Shown: piece after piece, positions 1 to 6,100 of the stretch
How positions within the stretch are numbered: position 1 is the first letter of the stretch
Layout of the letters: every line of letters begins with the position of its first letter
NCBI GenBank assembly: GCA_044238875.1
Contig: JBIICM010000149.1
Location: 1-6,157 of the forward strand
Length of the DNA: 6,157 bases
Direction: 5' to 3'
Source of the DNA: JAIBAI01 sp044238875
GTDB lineage: Bacteria > Bacteroidota > Bacteroidia > M30B66
Notes under the pieces: model-generated
Databases searched by the model: none
Seen by the model: the letters and a program-made list of their open reading frames with translations, nothing else
What the model was told of the DNA's origin: nothing
Made by a program: the position numbers and the translations under genes

Positions 1-279
1 AGCTGTTAATGTTACATAATCACGGGTGATGAAAGTACGGTTGCCCGACCAGGATGTGGTATCAACAGAATTGCGCGCCCTCACCCGCCAGAAATATTTC
101 TTGCCGAAAAACAGGTTATTCAGGAAATGTTCCGTATCTGAATTGCCATCGGTTGAGTTTATATAAGATTTTGAAGTCGTGCGGTAAGCCGGTGAGTTAA
201 AAGTGGGCACTGTATCGGCCTCTACATCATAAAATGAAACACCGGTATGCGGACTCCAGTTCAACGTGAGGCCGGCCCA
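1..279 (-). repeat. Fibronectin III-like repeat unit 2 (partial)
   Basis: This is the second copy of the ~99-residue unit, residues 135-227, beginning WAGLTLNW. It keeps YINSTDGNSDTEHF, YFWRVRA and FITRD and is cut by the window edge a few residues into what would be the next unit, so more copies probably follow to the left. Confidence 0.75.
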
Positions 280-681
280 TACATCTGCAGCATCACCGGG
301 TGCGGTTTGGGGTACATCATCACGGGTGATAAAATTTGAATTTGTCCACGAAGATGTATCATTTGCAATATATGCCCTAACCCGCCAGTAATAGGTTCTT
401 CCAAATTTCAGTCCGGTTGTAAAATGTTCGGTATCTGAATTCGAACCCGTTGAATTGATATAATTTTTTGTAAAAGATTGTAATGCAGGTGAATTAAAGG
501 AAGCGCTAAGATCAATTTGTACTTGATAGGCCTTTGAATTGCCTACGGCGCCCCAGTTAAGCGTTACGCCAGTCCATACGGTAGCACCGACTGCGGGCGA
601 AGTGATTGCAGGGCTGTTCCATGCCAAAAGACGGGTACTCATAAACATGAGCCATACAAATAAAAATGTACTTTGTTTCAT
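1..681 (-). CDS. Exported fibronectin type III-like repeat protein, N-terminal 227 residues (partial)
   Basis: The minus-strand frame starts at an ATG (679-681) and stays open for exactly 227 codons to the left edge, so the C-terminus is missing. Residues 1-20 form a signal peptide: MKQ, a hydrophobic core (FLFVWLMFM) and a likely cleavage site after LLA. The rest is two copies of a ~99-residue unit (W36 and W135; TLNW at 40-43 and 139-142; Y-[YF]-WRVRA at 97-103 and 196-202; FITRD at 117-121 and 217-221). The YxWRVRA strand followed by SW is typical of fibronectin III-like beta-sandwiches in Bacteroidota surface proteins. Such domains are structural or binding modules, so this is probably a secreted or cell-surface protein with no visible catalytic domain. 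Export by type IX secretion is likely but unproven, since the sorting domain would lie outside the window. It is separated by 255 bp from the upstream operon on the same strand. Confidence 0.85.
   Translation of the reverse strand, partial: MKQSTFLFVWLMFMSTRLLAWNSPAITSPAVGATVWTGVTLNWGAVGNSKAYQVQIDLSASFNSPALQSFTKNYINSTGSNSDTEHFTTGLKFGRTYYWRVRAYIANDTSSWTNSNFITRDDVPQTAPGDAADVWAGLTLNWSPHTGVSFYDVEADTVPTFNSPAYRTTSKSYINSTDGNSDTEHFLNNLFFGKKYFWRVRARNSVDTTSWSGNRTFITRDYVTLTA
280..576 (-). repeat. Fibronectin III-like repeat unit 1 (99 codons)
   Basis: This unit covers residues 36-134 of the exported protein, from the WTGVTLNW strand to the V before the next W. By my hand alignment it matches unit 2 at about half of its residues, strongest in the segment YINSTxxNSDTEHF and in WRVRA. 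The period is exactly 297 bp except for one inserted residue near the end of unit 2. Confidence 0.75.
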
Positions 682-715
682 AAGTGATTTTCGGAAGGAT
701 TCGGTTTGCAGGTTA

Positions 716-735
716 GAAGCTTAAAAATGAGCTTC
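716..735 (-). promoter_or_regulatory. Small hairpin in the leader of the fibronectin-like gene
   Basis: GAAGCT (716-721) and AGCTTC (730-735) are perfectly complementary around an 8-nt AT-rich loop. On the minus strand this lies 35-54 bases upstream of the ATG. A six-pair stem is weak and may be chance. A box one mismatch from TAnnTTTG (TACCCTTG on the minus strand, 764-771) lies just upstream and could be the promoter, but no TTG box is visible at the right distance. The rest of 682-936 shows no gene and no convincing terminator for the methyltransferase. Confidence 0.25.
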
Positions 736-936
736 GGATTTACCTTAAAATTAAAAGATTTCTCAAGGGTATGGTGATAATATTTTCATGATTCAATGAA
801 ATTTCTGTGGGGGTAAATACCTCACGATTTTACAGGCAGCTATTCAGGTGTTCAATACTTTTTTTTGCGGAAAATGTATTGTTTAGTGATTATTGAAACA
901 GAAAGAAAATCAGGCATTCAAAACAACCAGGCGAAA

Positions 937-1698
937 TTATGAACGTGTAATCCGGAAATAAAATCCGGATGCAAAACCTTTTGGCAGGATTGACACCAGC
1001 TTTTGGTCAATTTTGGCTATTGTATTTAAGGGTATAAAGGGCAGATAGGTTTCAATTATCGGGGCAAGCATGTAGGCTTTCCGAACTTCGGCAATCTTCA
1101 GCCCATGCCTGGCCAGATCTTTTCCTAATCCGCTTACCGTGAAAAAGTTCACATGTGGTGTTTCATAGTTTTGGGAATAGGGTTCTTTTTTGCCCAGGAT
1201 GCGTTTCACCTTGAGAATAAAATTATTCAGTCCGAAGCGCCGCATCAGGTAAAGTGGCTGCATGGCTATTTCAAAGGGACCGCGGCCATTGGGTACGGTG
1301 ATCAACACCTGCGACCCGGGATCCATATTTTTACCCAGATAATCAAGAATTTCGTGGTAACCGGCTATATGCTCAAGCACCTCTGTTAATATGATAAACT
1401 GAAAACCTGCGAGCGGACAATCCTGCAAATACTCGAACTTAAATCTTACATTCGGTAATTTGTTGGCTGCGATGGCGATATCAAGGGTGGGCTGATGAAT
1501 ATCAATACCAAGAATCTCTGCTTTATCAATCAATCCGAGCGGTATGGTAACATTTCCGGTGCCGGCTCCTACATCCAGCACCTTCAATGGTTGTGAAGGG
1601 TTGCGATACTTTTCGATGGTATCATAAATCCATTCGAGTCTGCTCAGGTGACAGGGATATGCTGTGTATTCAGTATGTTTTAATGCTTCGGCCTTCAT
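937..1698 (-). CDS. Class I SAM-dependent methyltransferase (UbiG/Methyltransf_23-like)
   Basis: This 253-residue protein is a typical size for a small stand-alone methyltransferase. The SAM-binding Rossmann fold is clear: motif I VLDVGAGTGN (40-49), the acidic ribose-binding residue D66 in ILGIDIH, the post-II segment LTEVLEHI (104-111), and the motif III strand VLITVPNG (131-138). HVNFFTVSGL (182-191) followed by a helix and HGLKI matches the C-terminal part of the Methyltransf_23 group, which acts on small molecules, lipids or sugar precursors. The acceptor cannot be read from the sequence. It should transfer a methyl group from S-adenosylmethionine in the cytoplasm, with no signal peptide or membrane segment seen. 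Its ATG shares one base with the stop of the upstream dioxygenase gene (TGATG), which points to translational coupling and a shared pathway. The stop is TAA. Confidence 0.88.
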   Translation of the reverse strand: MKAEALKHTEYTAYPCHLSRLEWIYDTIEKYRNPSQPLKVLDVGAGTGNVTIPLGLIDKAEILGIDIHQPTLDIAIAANKLPNVRFKFEYLQDCPLAGFQFIILTEVLEHIAGYHEILDYLGKNMDPGSQVLITVPNGRGPFEIAMQPLYLMRRFGLNNFILKVKRILGKKEPYSQNYETPHVNFFTVSGLGKDLARHGLKIAEVRKAYMLAPIIETYLPFIPLNTIAKIDQKLVSILPKGFASGFYFRITRS

Positions 1699-2486
1699 CA
1701 GAATTTCACTCCCGCTTTTTTAAGAATTTTTTTGGCTGTATTTTTCAGTGTTTCCTTCACGTCAGTCTTTAGCTTTTTTGCAAGGCCTTCCTCCGGACGG
1801 GCTTTGAAAACAGTATCATGGTACCCGGCAGCCCCTTCACGCAGATCGGTATAATAATACCCATAAAATGATTTACGTGTCTCTCCCGGTGGTATGCTGA
1901 TTTTACTGTAACCATGATAGGAAATCTCATTGGTTTCGAAAATAACGCAGCGGTTAAACAGCGGCAAATATGAATTTTCAAGTCTGCTTACGTCGGCATT
2001 CCACAGTTCTATGGAGCCTCCGTATGATTCCTTCCAGTTTTTATTCAGGAAGATCAGCAGATTTACACGCCGGTGAATATTGCGTACATGATGAATGTTA
2101 AAGTCAATATGCACATCCAGATAGGAACCATCTGCCCCCTGATGCACGCCCATCCCCAGGGCATCTTCTACTGAATAAAGCTGATCAATGCCGGTGATGG
2201 CGCTTAGTGCCTTATAAAATTCAGAGGTATTGAGGGCTGCTTTCAGTTCACTGAAGGCCGGATGAAATTTTTCAAATCCGGCACCTTCGGCTTTGTTTTC
2301 ATTGAGTCCGGCGTATTTCCTCGACATCTGATCAAGGCCGGGGAAATTATCATACAGCGCATTGGCAAAAGCTTCGTCAAGGAAGCTGTCAATCTTAATA
2401 TGCCGGTATGGCTTGCCTGCGTCAAACTCCTTTTTTAGCCGCTCAAGGTTCGATGGTTCAAAGAAGGAAGCGGGAATGATGATCAT
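1698..2486 (-). CDS. 2-oxoglutarate/Fe(II)-dependent dioxygenase (prolyl 4-hydroxylase-like, 2OG-FeII_Oxy_3)
   Basis: From the ATG at 2484-2486 this is a 262-residue cytoplasmic protein. The double-stranded beta-helix core has the complete iron triad: H126 and D128 in LDVHIDFN, and H191 in ISYHGY. R204 in GETRKSF is the expected 2-oxoglutarate carboxylate ligand. YGGSIELW (155-162) before the distal histidine is the usual GG-x-L-x-LW strand of the prolyl hydroxylase/SM-20 group. It should couple oxidative decarboxylation of 2-oxoglutarate to hydroxylation of an unknown substrate. The last ~26 residues (237-262) are lysine-rich and probably form an amphipathic helix outside the catalytic core. 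A TTG five codons upstream (2499-2501) is an alternative in-frame start; I prefer the ATG because it is the stronger initiation codon. It is the first gene of an operon with the methyltransferase. Confidence 0.87.
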   Translation of the reverse strand: MIIIPASFFEPSNLERLKKEFDAGKPYRHIKIDSFLDEAFANALYDNFPGLDQMSRKYAGLNENKAEGAGFEKFHPAFSELKAALNTSEFYKALSAITGIDQLYSVEDALGMGVHQGADGSYLDVHIDFNIHHVRNIHRRVNLLIFLNKNWKESYGGSIELWNADVSRLENSYLPLFNRCVIFETNEISYHGYSKISIPPGETRKSFYGYYYTDLREGAAGYHDTVFKARPEEGLAKKLKTDVKETLKNTAKKILKKAGVKF

Positions 2487-2539
2487 GGTAAAATTTTTCA
2501 AAGGGGTAAAGGTATATTTTTGTTTGGAATTAAAAATCT

Positions 2540-2547
2540 CAAAGGTA
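2540..2547 (-). promoter_or_regulatory. Candidate Bacteroidota -7 box for the dioxygenase-methyltransferase operon
   Basis: On the minus strand the sequence reads TACCTTTG, a perfect match to the TAnnTTTG -7 consensus of Bacteroidota housekeeping promoters. Transcription would start near 2533, giving a leader of about 45 nt to the ATG at 2486. No exact TTG (-33) element is seen at the usual distance upstream; the nearest is a TGTT. The leader is A/T-rich, as is usual where no Shine-Dalgarno sequence is used. Confidence 0.5.
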
Positions 2548-2631
2548 CTACCTGACTCATACCTATAACATTTCAGTTTTTACCACAAAGTCGCCGAAGG
2601 CAAAGGTGGAAAACTCCGGGAGATGGCGATT

Positions 2632-2651
2632 GGCTATACGGCGCTATAACC
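2632..2651. repeat. Imperfect inverted repeat GGCTATA / TATAACC
   Basis: The arms at 2632-2638 and 2645-2651 pair at six of seven positions around a GC-rich 6-nt loop. The overlapping ATTGGCTAT (2629-2637) is also perfectly complementary to ATAGCCAAT (2766-2774), linking this hairpin to the cluster 130 bp to the right. Confidence 0.4.
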
Positions 2652-2681
2652 CAGATGGAAAGCAAGGTATTTATTTTATCC

Positions 2682-2710
2682 CAATTTATGCAATAGAATT
2701 GCACAAATTG
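2682..2710. repeat. Hairpin with 13-bp arms and 3-nt loop
   Basis: The arms 2682-2694 (CAATTTATGCAAT) and 2698-2710 (ATTGCACAAATTG) pair at 12 of 13 positions around the loop AGA. It is the tightest hairpin in the window. Neither flank has a T-run on the transcribed side and no gene ends here, so it is not an ordinary terminator for the genes shown. It could be a protein-binding palindrome, part of a small RNA, or a remnant of a mobile repeat. Confidence 0.6.
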
Positions 2711-2747
2711 CCCCAAGGGCCGAAGGAATCTGCGATTCATCGGGGTT

Positions 2748-2819
2748 AACCCGGATGCCGTGCTCATAGCCAATGCGCTATGCATTTGGGCGTTGCACTT
2801 CAAATGCATAATCCGGGTT
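2748..2819. repeat. Nested inverted-repeat element (9-bp outer and 10-bp inner arms)
   Basis: The outer arms AACCCGGAT (2748-2756) and ATCCGGGTT (2811-2819) are perfect complements. The inner arms TATGCATTTG (2779-2788) and CAAATGCATA (2801-2810) are also perfect, around a 12-nt loop. The right-hand arms are contiguous, while 22 nt separate the left-hand arms. That insert contains CATAGC (2765-2770), which pairs with GCTATG (2777-2782), a fold that competes with the inner stem. The left end overlaps a palindrome, GGGTTAACCC (2743-2752). The layout resembles a REP- or MITE-like element, but I do not recognise a named family. Confidence 0.55.
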
Positions 2820-2840
2820 TATTTTGTAACTCACAAAATA
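2820..2840. repeat. Hairpin TATTTTGT / ACAAAATA
   Basis: Eight perfect pairs (2820-2827 with 2833-2840) surround the loop AACTC. It directly abuts the nested element to its left. No gene ends here, so a terminator role for a protein-coding gene is not supported. Confidence 0.45.
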
Positions 2841-2952
2841 TACGATTATGATCTTAAACTGCAAATACCAAAATAATACGATTTGATACGTTTCCCCTGC
2901 GAAGCTATTCAGCGCTACAGGGTTACCGCCGGCATTTGGTTGTTATTATTCA

Positions 2953-3000
2953 CTGGGGCTGTCCGCCCCAGACCCGGAATTACTTTTGTCTTGATTCATA
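2953..3000. repeat. GC-rich hairpin plus possible decayed Bacteroidota dispersed repeat
   Basis: CTGGGGC (2953-2959) and GCCCCAG (2965-2971) form a perfect 7-bp stem around TGTCC. The following text, TTACTTTTGTCTTGATTCA, resembles from memory a short dispersed sequence often seen in Bacteroidota intergenic DNA, in which ACTTTTG is followed by a complementary CAAAAGT arm. That second arm is absent here, so if it is the same family it is degraded. The resemblance is recalled, not searched. Confidence 0.35.
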
Positions 3001-3035
3001 CCTCCAATTTCGCCCAAAAAAAACCTCAAAAAATA

Positions 3036-3076
3036 TTTTGTTGCCCCTATACCCCCTTTTGTTGCCTCTATACCCT
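3036..3076. repeat. 21-bp tandem duplication upstream of the giant gene
   Basis: TTTTGTTGCCCCTATACCCC (3036-3055) is followed 21 bp later by TTTTGTTGCCTCTATACCCT (3057-3076), two substitutions apart. It ends 76 bp before the ATG of the plus-strand gene. It could be a duplicated regulator site or a simple slippage product. Confidence 0.6.
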
Positions 3077-3085
3077 GTTTGGATA

Positions 3086-3099
3086 AATAATTAATTATT
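3086..3099. promoter_or_regulatory. 14-bp perfect AT palindrome in the giant gene's upstream region
   Basis: AATAATTAATTATT is fully self-complementary and lies 53 bp before the ATG, where a promoter or operator is expected. Such low-complexity palindromes arise easily in AT-rich DNA. No exact TAnnTTTG box is present before this gene; the nearest is TAATTTAG (3116-3123), one mismatch away and without a TTG at the correct spacing. Confidence 0.3.
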
Positions 3100-3152
3100 C
3101 AATGCTATACAAACATAATTTAGTGTGTGAACTCTAAATCTCGTTTGAAGCC

Positions 3153-6100
3153 ATGAAAACAAATTGCTACTCCTCAATCGCGGCACCTATGAGCCGCATG
3201 ATTCAAAAAGCCGGATACATGCTGGCCTGCCTCGCAGCTTTACTTTTTGGTTTTGATGCAGTGGCGCAGACCGTTGTTAACCTTGTAAGTGGCACCTCCT
3301 GGACTGTACCCGCAGGCGTTACATCAGTTGATGTGGAATGCTGGGGCGGCGGCGGCGGCGGCGGTGGCGCAAGTTCAGCAAGCAATGGAGGTAGTGGCGG
3401 CGGTAGCGGAGCTTATGTTAAAGTGGTTGGCATTGCGGTTACTCCAGGAAATACTATTAACTATACCATAGGTGCTGGTGGAGCAGGGGGAAATGGAGTT
3501 ACCCCAACTATTAAAGCAGGAGATGGTGGGGCTACTACTTTTGGAACTAATATTGGGAGTCCTGTGATTGCAGGAGGCGGATGTGGTGCATTTGGTGACA
3601 GAGGAACTAGAGGTTCAGGAGGATGTTCCAGCACATCTACTGGCACTTGTATTCAAACAATAGCAAATTGTAAACCAAGTGTAGGAGTCCCTCCTAATGT
3701 AACAACACCCGGTAATTTTGGTACAACGGGAAGTACTACCGCCGGGCAGGCAGGAGGAGCAGCTCCGGCAAGCGGAGGAAGTGGCGGTGCAGCAAGATCG
3801 ACTTGTGCAGCCGGTAATCCCGGCCAAGCCACCGCCACAACAGGCGGCGGTGGTGGCGGTGGCGGCTTTAGGACAAGCACGTCTTGCTTTACTGCCCAAA
3901 ATGGAGGCAATGGAGCCAGGGGTAGAATAAGAATTACTTATACTGCGGCTCCAGTTTGTCCAACTCCTAATATATCGGGATTTGGGCCTGCTTCAGCCTG
4001 CGTTGGAGATATTGTTACCCTAAATGGTACGGCAATAGTAGGTTGTGGCCCTTATTCTGCGACAGTCGGTGGTCAGGCCGTAACCGGTACAATTAGCATT
4101 AATGAAGTACCAATTGGTGGCCCTGCAACGATAACTTTCCCGGTTCCGAATGGTGCTGCAACAGGTTTAATTACTTTTACTAACTCAGCAGGTACCTGGA
4201 CATCAGCAAGCAACCTTACCATTACTAATAACTGCACTATGTATTGGGTAGGAGGCTCTTCCGGAAACTTAAATGGTGCGGACGTTTGGTCAGAAACTCT
4301 TGGGGGGCCGGGTGTGGGCACTTTAACACCCGCTGAAGGGCGTACCTTTATTTTTGATGGCACGGATATTAGCAGTGATGTCGGAAATCAAACCGGCTCC
4401 ATCTCCGCCAATATGGCGGCAGCTACTTCTATGGGCAGGGTGCTACTTCAGAATGGTGCAAACGTTACCCTTACCGGTACTTCTGCATTTATACTTACTG
4501 CGGGAACCACAGGATCTGCTGTATCTATAGCTGGCGATGATATTGCTATTGATGCAAGCTCGTCGCTCACCTTAGGTTCTAACGCTACCCTTACGCTAAC
4601 CCATACCTCCAATGCAACAGATCGGAATACATTCAGCAATGCCGGAACACTAACCATCAATGCGGGCAGCACCTTCAATTTATCTTCCGCCTGGTGGCAT
4701 AACAATACTGGACTTATTGATGTTTTTGGTACATTTTCAATAGCTACCACGGGAGTTAATATGACAAAATTGGAAAACTCCGGCACAATAAGAATTCAAA
4801 ACAACGCTACGCTTGAATCACAGTCAGGTTTCATTAATAACCTCATTAACAGCGGATCGGGTGTGTTTGAAATTGTTGATAATCCGGCACTGGTTTCACC
4901 AGCGCTAATTATCTCCTACACTGCCGGAGCAAAGCTTCGCTATTCTGGTTCTGCAAACAGAACCATGGGCAGAGAATGGCCTTCGGGCACCCATCCACCG
5001 GATTTAGGCGGACCAAATTCATCCAGCTTTTATACCATTACTACCACTTCAGGTAATGCAGGAGCCACTAGCAGTGGAACCGCTTTGAGGGAGATCAGCG
5101 TTGGATCTATCATAACTGATTTCTCAGATAACACTGTAATTGGAACTGTTTCAACTACAACTGGTACAAGTATTACCTTTTCCGCTGGTGCTGGAAAAAC
5201 ATTGACTACTAGTAATTACGGTAAATACACCGCGCCACAAATTGTTGAAATTGATAAAGGAGCCGGCACCCTAACCATGGCCGCCAACCGAACTATTCTG
5301 GGTACACTTACCCTTACCTCCGGCTATGTCGCACTCAGTACTTTTGATCTCACGGTTTCGGGCTCCATCAGCGGAGGCAGCGCCACAAGTTTTGTTAATA
5401 CCGACGGTACCGGAAGATTGATACAGGCTGTTTCAGCCTCCAAAACCTTTCCTGTGGGCAACGGCAGTGATTATATGCCGGTGAGTTTTACTGCGGCTAC
5501 TGCGCTCAATTACAGGGTGGGTATTAAAAGTCCTTCTACTACCTTGCCGGCCGAGAACCTGCTCACCAAGGTATGGGACATCAGCGCGGTGAGCGGCAGC
5601 CCGACCACCATAGCACCTCAATTTACTTGGAACGCAACTGTGGATAATGGAGTGGATGCAGCCAATAAACTATACAGGTATTCAGGCGGAACATGGGCAG
5701 AGGAGGCCTCTACTTTTTCAAGCCGTCCGGCGCAATATCAGGCCAATTACAGCAATGTAGTCTGTTGTGGTGAGTTTTCGCCATATAAGGGTAGCAGTTG
5801 CATAGATGTAGGTATCACATCAGCCACGGCCGATGCCAGCCCGATTTGTAGCTCAGCCACCACCACGCTCACAGCAAACGGCGTAGCTGGCACCAGTGCA
5901 GTTGTCACCTGGTATAGCCAAACGGGTGGCGGCGGCACCAATTTTGGAACCGGCACCACCTTGAACAATGCTGCACCTGGTCAATACTTTGCCCGTGTAA
6001 CGGGCGATTGCGGAACACCTGCAGAAGAATCCGTTACCGTTAATGCAAAAACAAATGTGGGCATCACCGATGCAACTGCTGCAGCCAGTCCGATATGTAG

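Larger units (their letters stand above)
2487..3152. other. Gene-free divergent intergenic region with dense inverted repeats
   Basis: This stretch separates the minus-strand operon from the plus-strand giant gene. Short open frames on either strand (60-80 codons) have no recognisable domain, signal peptide or plausible composition and are treated as non-coding. It holds the operon promoter box, several hairpins (2632-2651, 2682-2710, 2748-2819, 2820-2840, 2953-2971), a 21-bp tandem duplication (3036-3076), an eight-A run (3016-3023) and a 14-bp AT palindrome (3086-3099). The stem-rich part at 2600-2990 looks different from the AT-rich ends and could be a decayed mobile or dispersed repeat. 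Confidence 0.7.

Noticed and set aside
784..801. Short inverted repeat TTTCAT / ATGAAA downstream of the methyltransferase, considered as a terminator
   Set aside because: Only six AT-rich pairs and no following U-run on the transcribed strand; it cannot be supported as an intrinsic terminator.
1153..1389. Plus-strand open frame of 78 codons opposite the methyltransferase
   Set aside because: The minus strand here encodes conserved methyltransferase motifs, so this frame is a shadow.
2515..2522. TATTTTTG on the plus strand, a TAnnTTTG match
   Set aside because: No gene begins downstream on the plus strand within a reasonable distance, no TTG lies at the correct spacing upstream, and such AT-rich matches are frequent by chance.
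2573..2809. Minus-strand open frame of 78 codons in the intergenic region
   Set aside because: It spans the inverted repeats, has no recognisable motif and its composition looks random.
3036..3076. The two 21-bp units considered as the start of a CRISPR array
   Set aside because: There are only two copies, directly adjacent with no spacers, and no cas genes nearby.
2883..3086. Plus-strand open frame of 67 codons ending in a Cys-Cys repeated segment
   Set aside because: The repeat in the protein simply reflects the 21-bp tandem duplication. The frame overlaps a hairpin and a probable decayed repeat and shows no start context.
3203..5968. Several minus-strand open frames of 60-112 codons rich in Pro, Val and Ala, opposite the giant gene
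   Set aside because: Their composition is the complement of Gly/Thr/Ala-rich codons of the plus-strand gene, and they have no domain, operon context or promoter. They are shadows of the 3153-6157 frame.
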